From: Setaria digitata
Taxonomy: Eukaryota > Nematoda > Chromadorea > Rhabditida > Setariidae
Assembly (NCBI GenBank): GCA_003640385.1
Contig: RCAB01000278.1
Coordinates: 1 to 64,000, forward strand
Length of the DNA: 64,000 nucleotides
Direction: 5' to 3'
Below the pieces are notes generated by a model that did not search any database, was not told the origin of the DNA, and saw only the letters and a list, made by a program, of their open reading frames with translations. The position numbers were made by a program, and so were the translations under genes. Positions within the stretch are counted from its first letter, which is position 1, and each line of letters starts with the position of its first letter. Positions 23,583-36,190 of this stretch are shown piece by piece.

Positions 23583-24742
23583 AAAAAAGTATTTATTTTA
23601 ATTAAAATTGTTTGTTTTTGTTCATTTTGTAAAAATATATAAAAAAAAAAAAATGAAATTTTACAGCAGTAGCATTAAGTTCAATGTTGATCGAAAGAGT
23701 ATCGTTTTGTCTTTACTTTTGCTTAAAACTAAATACTCAAAACAAACTAAATTTTGTTTTTCTTTCATTTTTCTACTCCTATTTGCTGCTGCTTATTTAA
23801 TCTAATTACTTTTTCCATATTCCATCAGGTGGACCTATGATGTTTGCTGATTTTTCGAAGTAACAAAATTTCTGAGTATTAATTAAATTTCTTGAAATAT
23901 CAAGTTATTAGATGTTAAAAAGTGTTGAAATTTTGAGTTTTTGAAAATGAGACAAATAATTCTAAAATTTTCAAAAAAAAAAAAGAAAAGAAAAGAAAAA
24001 ATGATAAAGGCTGAAGAAAATAAAACGAATCGAAAACCTAATTAATTTGTAGAAATTTTTGTGCTAAAAATATTTGGCGAGGTTTGAATTTACTGACAAA
24101 TAGCAAATTTTTGTTTAGTTTTAAATCCATTCGATTAGAAGACGATAGAGTGGTAATTCTGTTTGCTGAAACTATTTAATTATTCGACTTTTAACAAAAA
24201 AAAAAAATTTAAATAACCAACTTTTTTATTAAGTTTTTAATTCGAAAAAAAGCTAAAATGATACCTGAAATAAAATTATATTGCTCAAAAGTCTTATTTT
24301 GCTTTTATTTTTTACTTTTTAATGTCAACAAGCAGGAAATATTAGGACGGAGAAAAAATACTGAGTGGAAAATGAAGTAAATTATTGCATATTTAAATAA
24401 TTTTAATTTGAATCCAAAAAAAAAGTGATTGAATGCTGGGATAATTTGGAAGAAGATGGAGCAGAATATTTTTGTAAATCTTTAAATTTTACGCTAATTA
24501 TACAGCTGTGAACAGGTGTTTTCTTCTTCAATACTGCAGGTAAATCATGCAGAAGATTTCGGTCCATTTATAATTAAAATTTTTTCATTTTTCTCTTGAA
24601 AAAATTTAAAAAAAAAATTATATTAGTTTTAAATTAAAAATTTTAATGCCTAACAATTAGCAAATAAAAAATCTGAGTGTTTTTTTTTTCGATTCACACA
24701 GCAAATAATTAATTACACGTTTTTTTTTTTTTAAATTTTACA

Positions 24743-24801
24743 CATATTATAAAAATTAAAAGCATGANATTTTACTCATATTATAAAAATTAAAAGCATG
24801 A
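24743..24801. repeat. Assembly duplication around N at 24768
   Basis: A 25-base stretch ending aaaagcatga before the N is repeated at 24777-24801 after it. Same pattern as the other single-N sites. Confidence 0.75.
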
Positions 24802-25940
24802 AAAATTAATTAAAACAATTTACTATGTGATAATATTTTAACAATCTGAATGAATAATCAATCTGTCTTTTCCCATTTTTCCTCTCATTTCCAGACTTTC
24901 TAAGTTTTAATCCGTTTCTTTGATTGTTTACTTAATTCTGTGAAATGCAAACATTTCAATAATAGTAAGCTTAAGTGCTTTCAATTTTGTCAACATCCGG
25001 ACAAAAATCAAAATAAAATCTAACTGATTTTGTATAGAAAAGTTGAAAAACAAACAAACAAACAACAAATACAAATACAAATACAAATGGAAATCTTTCT
25101 CTTTTTTTTTGTTCTAACAAACAGCAAAGTGCTAAGATTTTTTAAATGCATCGTAAGAATGATATAAGTGAAAATATATTACCTATCAAATGCTAAAAGT
25201 TGAAGAATTTAAGTGCTAAATGTGTCATATTTGCAATTTATTAAGTAATAATTGGAAAAAAATTAAGTTTTAGATGAAATTTTCTGATTGTAAAATTCAT
25301 TTTTGTGCATGAGTTCGGTTATTTCCAATGAATATTGGATATTATTTGTATATCTGTTGAAAATTTTTTTGTTCAGGTCGATAATTTAATTAAACTACCG
25401 GGAATCTAAATCGAAATAATGCAACATGCAAATAAAAGAATTACAAATTATTATTTGAATCAAATTGCAAGTAAATAATTACCTCTAATTATGAATGCGG
25501 TAATATTCTTGATTCAACATTTTATCATATTAATTGCAAATTTTCATCCCATAGTCAGTCAAATTTTTAAACTGACGCAAAAAATTTTGCTCCCAGAGAA
25601 ATACACTAATAAATTTAATTAAATTTCTATATCCAGGAATTTGAAAAAAAAAAAAAGAAAAAGGAAAATTAGTGCACACAGTAATTAAATGGAAAAATAT
25701 TGAAACGATGAAATAAGCAAAAGGGAAGCGGTAGGAAAGAAATATCGAAAATCTATTTATCACAACATTTTATAATATTTCAATGTTTAGAAATAAAAAC
25801 GAATCAAAATTAAACAATAATGATTTTAATAAATTCGTTCTAATGAATGGTATGCTATTGAAATGCACCAAACTTTAGCGAAACTTTTGAAACAAATGAA
25901 AATGTTCGTTAATTCGTTTAAAATAAGCAAAAACTTTTTT

Positions 25941-25974
<34 letters not shown>

Positions 25975-28093
25975 AAAAAGAAAAGGAAATAAAAAGGAAA
26001 AAGAAAAAAAAGCAAAAGCAAAAAACGAAAGAAAAAGGAATAGAATGCAAAACTGAAAGAAATAAAGATGAAGCGAAACATTGATGTTTTGAAATGAATG
26101 GATGAACGGAAGCTAAAAACGTAATGATAAGATAAGAAGATGAATGATAAAATTGAAAAAACAAGTTTTGCAATTATCAAAAAAATTTTTACAGGTGGAA
26201 TGTGAGAGATGAAGAAGTTGCACAGTGAAAGGATTAAAAAAACTTGTTTTTTAAGGAGAGATTTAGGAAATATATATATATTAATTAAGTTCTGCTTCAT
26301 GTACCACAAAACTTGACTTCAGTGAGATGAATGAAAAGATTAAATTTTAAAAAGGGACAAAACAACCAAAAAAAAAAAAAGAAAGAGAGAGAGAAAAACG
26401 GAAAGCAAAAGAAAATGAGAAAATATACGAAAAAAAAAAAAACGGCAGAAGAGGGAATATTTGGTGATGATGATTGCGGGAGGAATAACGGGATAAATCA
26501 GGGTGGATAGATTCGGGAGATGATAACTGGAATTGGGAAATTGCGGGGGATAGATGTAGGAGGTGAAAATGATATAGAAATGTATTGTTGAAAGTAACTA
26601 GAAAAAATAGTTCGTAATTTTAAATTATCCTGAAATGAAACTTTTCTTTTTTTAAATTTAAGTAAACGAATCTTTTTTTTTTTTGGAAAATTTGTTGTAA
26701 ATAGCGTTAAAAGCATATTTTATATAAATATTTCGGCTAAAATTTATCATAAAAGCATGAAAACCAGTCAGTAAATCTTTTTTAAAGCGAAAATTTTAGC
26801 ATACAATAATAATAATAATAACAACACTTTTAGCTATTTATTAATTAATCCATTAGTCATTGCTAATTCTTATTGGCCATCCATTAATAATTAGATCATT
26901 GTGTTTGCTTATGATATAATTGATGTGAAAATGATGACGAAAAACAAGTATTCCTCATTAAAACTTTTTACAAATTAATTAGCAGTAATTTAAATTATAC
27001 GGGCGATAAATTTCAAAATTTTTCCAATTATAATACTTGCAATTTATTTATTTTTTCTTTTTGAATAAACAAAAATTGAAATATTTTAATGAGACTTTTA
27101 ATAAGTAATTTATTATCGAATCATTTCTCAGCAAGAAAACTTTTTGAACAATAAATTAAATGATTTTATGATAATAATTTTATTCTAGTTCATTTTTCAA
27201 TTTAGTGAAAATTGCTTTTTACATTATTATGATTTATATGAAAACAATAAAACAGTAATTTTTGCATTTTTCTTAATAATATTTTTTGATGGTATTTTTA
27301 TCAACTGTCTAATTATCTTCTTAGATAATTGAGTAAATAGAAAATTTTTCATTGAAATGATGATCCGAATTGTCTATTAAAAAATTTTGTAACCTGCTCT
27401 TGTACTGTCTATCAATAAAATTAAATAATTTGTTTCAAAATGAGACGATTAAATTAAAAATGTCACCATAATTAATCATTCATGGATAAAACAAAATTGA
27501 TTTTATTCATAACATTTTTGCTTTCACTTTTTTCTTATCTTTTACTTGTTTTTTTTTATTTAATGCTAAATTAATTGACTTCTAGATATTTTAATTGCTC
27601 ACTTTTCCTCATGATAACAGTGAAGAGCATTTAGCAGAAAAATTCCAAATCAGTCAAAAAATCGGTAGTTTTTCCAAAAATACAAGCATGTTACATTACA
27701 TTTTACTTCTCATATAATCTTTTTTTCTCCTGACAAAAAATACATGCTTAATTAATTAATTACGATGTGCAACTATTAATGCAAATTATTTTTTATTGAA
27801 CTTAGCAATTAAATAATTTAAAAGCATGCTAGTGATGGAATATTCATACATAAGAGAGTTTTTTTTTTTGTTGATGATTGAAGTGAAATTTATTAACTTT
27901 TGAAATTCTTAAAATTCGGGAAATTAATTAATATCTGTAAGATGGCTCTTCATACCTTTAACATTATTACGTTATCAAGTACAACAGCACGTAATGCATT
28001 TTCTCTTTAAAAATTTTTATTTATTATTTAACAAAAAAAAAAAAGTAGAATAAAATGATGAAATTTTAAATTTACATTTTGCATTATTTATTT

Positions 28094-28250
28094 CTGCTAA
28101 AACAAACATAAGTGTTTTGTATAATTTAAAATAAGTTTTGACAAAAAAAATTTTTGATGAAAATTACAATGNTTTCTAAAACAAATATAAGTGTTTTGCA
28201 TAATTTAAAATAAGTTTTGACAAAAAAAATTTTTGATGAAAATTACAATA
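28094..28250. repeat. Assembly/allelic duplication around N at 28172
   Basis: About 75 bases before the N recur directly after it with two substitutions (caaacataag against caaatataag; ttgtataatt against ttgcataatt). The differences suggest two alleles joined in series. Confidence 0.85.
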
Positions 28251-31104
28251 AGTTTTTTAAAATAATTAAAAATAAATTAACAAAAAAAAAACAAGAAGTA
28301 TTGAAAGAAATATGAAAAAATTTCGAGTCTTTTTAATAGTCTTGCTTATTTAAGTTTGTTAAATGCAAATACTAATGCAATGATTTCCTGTAAAGATCAA
28401 CAAATATTGTTTAGTAAACAGAATAAAATTCAAGTCGATAAATTTTACAATGCAATTTGCAACAAGAAAATTTTTAAGGGAACGAAATTAAATTTCTTTT
28501 TAAGTTTAAATTCAATTTTATCTTTTCAAACTGGAATTAACAGCATCAATTTCAATCATTGGTGGAAGAGCTTTTTTATGACATAATTTTTTTTTCAACC
28601 TTTGAACCTAACATCAGTTATGAATTCATTAAGCAAACATTTTTGCACATTACTCTTCCTTTGCTGCTGTAGAAAATAATTAATAGTACTTTTTTTTTTT
28701 TTTTTGCACTTAATAATTTATTTTTGTCTATCATGAATAATATATTTTTACAAAAACTGTTGAAAAATTCAAATTGATAAAAAAGTATTTGCATATGCAA
28801 ATTTTATTTCAAATTTTATTTGGTAGAATCATATGAAAAATCCAAAATTCATAAATAGTTGATCAAATAACTAATATTTTAATTTAACAAATAATTAATA
28901 TTTTAACTAAAAATTTATTTTTGAAATGATCCAATGATTCAATTTTTTAAAGCAAATATTTTATTTTATATATTAAGAAAAAAAAAGAACAAAAAAAATT
29001 GAAATTTTTTCGAATTTATTGGGTTTTTTTTTAGAAATTGGAGACAACGTTTGAAGGCGATTACATTATTCCAAGGTTAACCACGGAGTAATAAATATTT
29101 GTACATGCTGAACTGGCCGAAATAATCCAATTAGAAAATTCTTCTTTCAATAAAAAGTTAAGAAATTGTTCTCTATTTTAGTAGTGTGAAAAAAAAAATG
29201 CAAATAATAGAATTAATTTAAAAGTTTTAATTGAAAATAAAATGAATCAATTAAGTTTGTAGAAAGAAATAGAAGAAGGAAAATAAAAAAGGGGAAAGTT
29301 TTCGAAGTTGTAAATTTTAGGTAAAAAAAAAAAAAAAGTAATGCAAAAAATGGTAACAAATAATCTAAAATTCTGTTAATAAAATTTATTATTTACAGTA
29401 AAAATATTGAATATTATAAATACTGTGCAAAAATTTATGTTCATTTAAATGCAAATTTGCACTGTAAAGTTAATTAAAGTTTTTCTTTTTGCTTTTTGAA
29501 ACTTAGCATTTCGAAAATTTCTTCCTCTCATTTTCAACGACCTGCATTTTTTATCAATACAAATTGTGAATTTTTCAAGATGACAATGAAATGAAAATTT
29601 TTGAACATATCATCTTTTTTCATATAGTGAAATAGAAAAAAAAAAAAATTCCTTTAAAATATTTTTTGTTCTATTTGTTATTTTATTGAAATTAAAAATT
29701 TAGAAAGAAAACTTTCAAACAAATACTATCCAATAATTTTTTTTTTTTTTTTTTTTTTTTACTGAATTTTTAATCTTTTCTTAACTGTACACACTTCGGC
29801 GCCGCTTCCTTAGCATTTCTCAGACAAAAATTAAATTTAACAACCATTGGAGGAGGCATTTATACGGGGAAACTTTCGCCAAAATCATTTTCTCGACAAG
29901 CTTCTAATCTTTAATCTTTTATTAACATAGATAGTTTCCTGTCTTAACCATTAATTGCTAATTAGAAATAACTACTGTGAATCATTTCGTACAAGAAATG
30001 CTTTCGGTTGAAAATTGTAGAATCTTATTGTTTTATTTTTTCACTTTGATTTAAATGCAATTAATTGATAGGATTAAAAATTTCTCGAAAAAAAAAAAAC
30101 AAGAAATATATTTCGATATTTTTTTTTTCAGCAAAAATTACTTGCACAGACATTAAAAAGAAAAGGAAAAAAAAAACTAAATTAGTACTAGTGGAATGTA
30201 AAACCTAATGACATCTGACATTTGCGAAGGATGGAAAAAGTCAGTTATTGATGTGCGCTAATTAGCAGAACAAAAGAGATCAGTGTAAGATCAGAATTAC
30301 TGAATTTGGAAGTTATTAAATATTTTAGATAGAGAGGAAGAGAAAAATGAATCACCTGGAAATTTATGAAATTTTACCGATTTCTATAATTTTCCGATTG
30401 TTTAGTGAAGTTTATTTGCTTGCAACTATTTTCAATTTCTATTTTAGCTACTTTTAGGAAGCTAAATTATCAAATAATTAGAAAACACTGAAATGAGTAT
30501 TATTTATTTAAAGATTGGAATAAATATATGAATATATTTTTAAAAAAATAAAATAAAATGAAATTACAAAATAGAAAGTAAAAATAATAATTGCCTATTT
30601 CAGTAGATATAAATTAAACCATTTCAAATAAAATCAATTAATTGTAATCAATGAAATTGTGATCAGTTGTTGCAGTTCTATGATGCAATACAATGTTATC
30701 ATATCTTATCAAGATGGAAATGGAAATGTCAAAGAATGAAATAATGCTGCTCACATTTATTTGAAAAACCATAAATTGAAAATTCAGCCAATTGTCAGAT
30801 GGTCCAATTTTCATCTTTGAAATGAATAAAAGGATGAAATTTTTTGTCAACAATCAAAATCAATTTTTTTTTTTTCAGATAGTGAATCATAGGTGTAAGT
30901 TTTTACTGAATTAAAATTTGCTTCATTTTAAGTGTTGTTAAAAATACTAAATGGTTCCTAAATTTTCAAATAAAATTTTATTTTCCCTTCCCGATAGTGC
31001 AATATAAAATCAAGGTCAAGAGGTCAGCAGAGAAAAGATGAAGCTGAGCAATCATCCATGATAAACATTTTAACTTTAATCAGAACAAATTGAAATGATT
31101 AAAA

Positions 31105-34100
31105 TTAGCATAGGCCACATGACTTCCGGCAATTTTCATTCATCCAAATATTATAAGTACACAACTGTTTCAATGCCCAGAAACCACAATAAACATTTTT
31201 ATCGATGCAATCTAAAATTAGTGAAGTAGTGATTCCGGATTAACTGATTATTGATTTCGGAATGCTTCACTAACCATCACATTTGATCATGAATACTTTG
31301 GCCATAAATGATAATTGCATGTTTTATTACGGTTTCGCCAGAATGAAACATTTAAATAATTCCGGTATGTCACTATTTCATTATTGCTATCAATTATTTT
31401 ATCAGTGTAAGAGATATGAGAAAATTTGGATATCGTTAGTTTAACATACCTTTGCTACAGTACATAACTGTTAATAGTTCAACATCTTTGTCGCTCAAAG
31501 TTTTCCGCTGACCTATGACCTAAAAAATAATAATTTCAGCCTAAAAATCTTTTTTTTTTTTTTTTTTTTTACTGAAAAATTGAACTTGTCTAGCTTTTTT
31601 TTTTTCTTTTAAATTTCAGAAAAATTTTGCTTACTTTAAGAAATCGTTCACTTTGATACTTTGGTACAATAGTTGGCTTTTTTGAATCAACAGCTCCAAC
31701 ATAAGGCCCGTAGTGCATGATACTGTAGTAATCGTAACTTACACCGTAACTGCAATTCCTTACTACAAGAATATTTTTAGTAATTTATCGCAAATTTAAC
31801 AAAAAAATAAAATAAAATTTGCCCACAAATACAATTAGATAGAAATACAAAATCGATGCATAAAATATTTACAAAATTTTGCTGAACTAATTTAACTAAT
31901 AATTGATTGATTGGCTGATTATTGTTAAAATCACCTTGTAAATAATTTTGAATCAGCTACGGCAAAATAATCATATAATTTTGGATTAATATTTTCCCAT
32001 TTAATAGTCAGATAATCGTCACGGTCGGAACGTAACTGTACGTGACTTACGCCTAATGCATGCAGTGTTTCATGAATTGCTATGCCAATTTTCTGCAATT
32101 TTTTTTTTTTTTTTTTTTTGTTAATTTTGATAATTCCATATTAAATTTATATTTTTCAATTAATTTTATCTTGGTAAAAATTGTTTCAGTAATTAAAATT
32201 AAAATTAAACGATAATTTCCATAAAATCATCGTTTAATTTTACATTTTCAACGATTATCATCTAACTGATAACATGAGGAAAAAAACAATAAAATGAAAA
32301 AAAAAAAGAATATGCTCAGTTATTTTATATGTTTAATTGATATATCTAGATCAATCAACTAATTGTTTGATTCTAAAAAAAAAAAAAATTGCCACACAAA
32401 TTAATTTATTATTTTTTGAAATAGAATGAAAATAATACCAATTGTTTCACACTTTTCTAATGTTTGATTCCTTAAAGCAAACAATTGTGGAATGTGAAAT
32501 TTGTATAAAAGTGAACTGATAAACTTTTAAATCAGCAAAAGAAAAAAGAAAAAAATATCAAAGAAAATTTTTTCGAACATGTTTCATTTTTTGCTTACTT
32601 TTTTTTCTTTTAAACTATTAAAATTTGGGTTTTTTTTTTTGAAATATTAATATGCCAATAATATATTTGCATATATACCTCATCGCAAGCAAAACTTAAA
32701 TAAATTGGATTAACATCTTTTGCTCGACCAATATAGCTCATTCCACATCTAAAAGATTTCATTCATTTTACAAAATATTTTACATTTTTATTATAATATT
32801 TTATTCACTTCATAGTTTATCCGAAAATTTTTACTGATTAATGAAATTAGATAATACATATTTTAAAGATGAAAAAAAAAGAATTAATTAATAATTGAAG
32901 GGATAAAAAATAAAGAAGTTTACAGATCAAATTCTGGAATTTTAATATAAAATAGATGCGATTCGTTTGGTTGCATCTCAACAAGTTCAAATTTTATGCA
33001 TGTTTGTGATGCTATTTGCTCCAAAGCTTTCTGTACAACTTCGATATCGTTCGTTTCTGCAAAATTCTTCACTAAATTGATTAAAAATTGAACTGAAATT
33101 GTCAAAATCTCATTGTAAACAATAAAATCATTGCTAATTTTTTTCGATTATTATCCGTCTAAAGACTAAAAAAAAAAAATTGATAATTTGCGTTAAATTA
33201 ATTGAATAATTGGATGCGATTAATATAATTGCAAAAAATAGATCATTTTTTAGAATCAAATTTCAAAAACGAGTGAAAAAATCTACCCAATGATGAATCT
33301 AAAACATATTTAATCGGTGAACTGACATCCCACTTCTCGTCTGGAAAATCGTCAAGAAATAGCGATTGTCGTTTTCGCCGTTTTTGTGGTTCATAGATCG
33401 AATTAATTAGATAATTAGACTGCTCAACACTTAACAATATATCATTTTGAAAAGTTCCATCATCTGTTGGCACCACCTGAAATACATACCATTTGTAGAT
33501 TTTTTTTGGTTGAAATAGTATCACTTGATCAATTTAGAAGTACCAATTGCACAATCTTGAAAAGATAACCAATTTCATAGTCTTGAGAACATAATCAATT
33601 GCATAGTTCTAGTACTTCGAGACTATAATCAGTTGAACAATCTCGAGACCGTAATCAATAACATGACAAATGCATGGATGCTGCATACAAAACGTACCAG
33701 TGAAAATTATTGGCTAATTGATCATATAATTTTCATAGGAAACAAAAATTTCAACCTAATTTTTATCAAAAATAAATAAATAAATAAACATATATATATA
33801 TAGTATATATATATATATATATATATATATGCTATACTTAGATTATTTGTGAAGTACAATGGTAGCATTTATCACTAATCGGACCTTATCAGCAATGCCT
33901 GCAACTTGCAGCAGTGAATTCTTCACTTGCTGTGTTCTCACCAATCTCAATTCTACATCATCTTCTAAGCTATCCATAGATGTTATTGGAAGCCTGAAAT
34001 ATTTCCATTTCCTAATTACACATCGGAAATTTATTAATCAATAAAATTTTGCTATGTTTTATAATTTCACTAATCAACTGATTAATGGAGTTATAGAAGA

Positions 34101-35887
34101 CGAAGTGGAATAAATTCATTTAATAATGCTTCCCACTGACTAATCACCAATACCAAATATATCAGTTATTGTAATTTTTTGGTTATTAATTTTTATCTAG
34201 TTTTAATTTTAATTATTTTTCCATATGAATTAATTCACGAAAAAGTTATGACTAATAAGACATTTTCTTCCATAGAAATATACAAATGATTAGTAAAGTT
34301 TCACAAATCAATTTTCTGTTTGAATTTTTTTTTTTTTTTTAAGTGTAAAGTAAACTTTTTCACTATCATTTCTCCCTTTTCCTTTCTTTACTTCTTCTGG
34401 AAAAAAAAAGAGAAAAAAAAGAAAAAAACAGAAGAAAATATCAAACTTTTTAGCAAGCTCAATTTCAAGCTTAGCAATTTCCACACGTTTCGCCGTTGAT
34501 TTTTCTTCTTGCTGCAAACAGTTCACCTGTCCTGAGCATGTTTGCTAAAAAAAAAAAAAAAAAAAGAAATTTTCTTTTCTGTCGAGACTTAATCTTGCAA
34601 CTAGAGCAGCACATGCACCATCAATAGAGGCTGCAAAATTACTGTGCAAACAAAAAAATGTTTAAAACTGAAGAAATGATTAAAACAGGAGGAAATACAT
34701 ATTGGAAATTGAAAACCAATAAAAATGCCAATTTATTATTTATGTAAATTTTGCTTGGATTAAAAAAAAAACAGTAAGTTAAATATATACTAGAAGAGTT
34801 TCACGATCCTTCGCTTCCAGTTCTCGGAACGCAGAATTTGAAACATCACCAAACAGGATCTTTTGAGTAGTATTATGTATATCTGTCCGGTGTGATACCG
34901 ATTCAGATAGAGAATAACTTGTTGTCGTCTATAAAGCAGAAAAATTACGATAATTTTGAATTTTTTCCCGAACAAATATGCATGAAATATATTATTGTTT
35001 AAAAAAATTTTTTTCCTATAAGTTATGCTTTTTTTTTTTTTTTTTTTTGACCATTTAAATTTTTTATAGAGACAATTATTTTTTTTCTTTCTTTCGTAGA
35101 AAATTGAATACCTTTTTTCTTTTTTTTTTTTTTAAAAAATTTTTAATTTAAGAAAAAAAAACTAAAAAATTTGAGGATTTAAAAAAAAAATACTTCCTGT
35201 TCTCGAGTATCAGCTGGCAAAATTTTTAGCCACTNAGGATTTAAAAAAAAAAAATACTTCCTGTTCTCGAGTATCAGCTGGCAAAATTTTTAGCCACTCT
35301 TTTCTCCTAAAATGGAATCATTTCAGATAATTTTTTACTCAAAAACAGTAACTCAACTGTAATTCAAAAATGAAAAAAAAAATATTTTAAAATTTCAACC
35401 TGCACTTACTATATGCTGGATACCAATGACAGAAATATTGTATTTGATGTAATACATGCGTTGGTATATGATTATATGAAACTGATGAAAAATAGTTCAT
35501 AAGACGTGATATGTTATCAACACTTATCTGTGTTGGTAGTGCGTGAAAAAGAGGTCCAATAGGTAGTAATGGTACAAACGGTATCAATGATGGTGGTGGT
35601 GGTGGTGGTGGTGGTGGTGGCGGTGGTGGCGGTAGTGGCAGTGGTGGCAATAATAGCGGTGGTGGAAATGGTCGTAGTGGTGGCGCAGGTAGCGATGGTG
35701 ATAATGGTGGCACTGGTGGTGATAGTGGAATTTTCGAAATAGACCGATCAGCAGCTAATTTGGTTTTCTTCAGTGATGGTAATTGACCGAAATGTGTTTG
35801 ATGAACAGATGTAAATTGCATAGTCATTTGTGGTTTGCATATTATTAATTGGATGTTATCAATTAATGTTATCAAGATTATTAACAT
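31105..35887 (-). CDS. Astacin (M12A) zinc metalloprotease with C-terminal ShK domain
   Basis: Secreted nematode astacin. Thirteen exons: 35887-35400, 35306-35258, 34928-34805, 34630-34602, 34544-34447, 33993-33885, 33476-33287, 33092-32924, 32748-32679, 32092-31935, 31749-31635, 31519-31450, 31211-31105. Total 1776 nt, 591 residues, phases consistent. Order of domains: a hydrophobic, signal-like N-terminus; a proline-rich stretch with 14 consecutive prolines; a long prodomain with a Cys-rich insert (QTCSGQVNC); a dibasic cleavage site RRKRQ; mature start KWDVSSPIKYVLD; zinc motif HETLHALGVSH with catalytic Glu; Met-turn SIMHY; then a six-cysteine ShK domain beginning DCIDKNVYC and ending SCGLC just before the stop. 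The usual Glu after the third zinc His is Val here. Exon 4 is only 29 nt, and exons 3 to 5 of the prodomain are the least certain. The start ATG has no AG site close upstream, so a leader exon is possible. Likely role: cuticle or extracellular matrix processing (family inference). Confidence 0.88.
35174..35298. repeat. Assembly duplication around N at 35235
   Basis: About 61 bases (35174-35234) recur at 35236-35298 with a small poly-A length difference. The repeat covers most of the 49-nt astacin exon 2, so this exon appears twice; the left copy lacks the acceptor end. Confidence 0.85.
35590..35650 (+). repeat. GGT-type triplet expansion encoding polyproline
   Basis: A (ggt)n tract with ggc and agt interruptions inside astacin exon 1. 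Read on the minus strand it gives the run of prolines in the N-terminal region of the protease. Triplet arrays like this are prone to length change. Confidence 0.85.
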
Positions 35888-36190
35888 ATTTTGGATAATA
35901 ATAATAATAAAAGATTAAAAGAAAGAAAAAAAAATTAATAAATTTCAAATGAGGAAGAGAAAGGGAAACTGCTCATTCCATTTATTATCATCATCATCAT
36001 CATNATAGTCATTTGTGGTTTGCATATTATTAATTGGATGTTATCAATTAATGTTATCAAGATTATTAACATATTTTGGATAATAATAATAAAAGATTAA
36101 AAGAAAGAAAAAAAAATTAATAAATTTCAAATGAGGAAGAGAAAGGGAAACTGCTCATTCCATTTATTATCATCATCATCATCATCATAT
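35820..36190. repeat. Assembly/allelic duplication around N at 36004
   Basis: About 184 bases (35820-36003) are repeated at 36005-36187. The copies differ by one aat unit in a microsatellite and in cat-repeat number. The block includes the 5' end of the astacin coding region, so a second apparent start ATG lies at 36070-36072 and should be ignored. Confidence 0.9.

Larger units (their letters stand above)
19881..31104. other. 11.2 kb AT-rich stretch without recognised genes
   Basis: It lies between the 5' end of the SLC17 gene and the stop of the astacin gene. It is dominated by A/T homopolymers and short AT repeats (for example taataata runs near 26810 and alternating AT at 22330-22347). 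The open frames inside are mostly Phe/Lys/Ile-rich products of these tracts. One exception is listed separately at 23400-23582. Two allele-like duplications surround Ns at 24768 and 28172. Promoters and 5' leader exons of SLC17 may lie here but cannot be seen. Confidence 0.5.

Noticed and set aside
25875..26309. Long Phe/Leu-rich open frames on the minus strand
   Set aside because: They follow a purine-rich A/G tract; the predicted proteins are homopolymer products without splice context or motifs.
33790..33830. Long alternating AT tract as a possible hairpin RNA
   Set aside because: It is a plain AT dinucleotide microsatellite, self-complementary by composition only.
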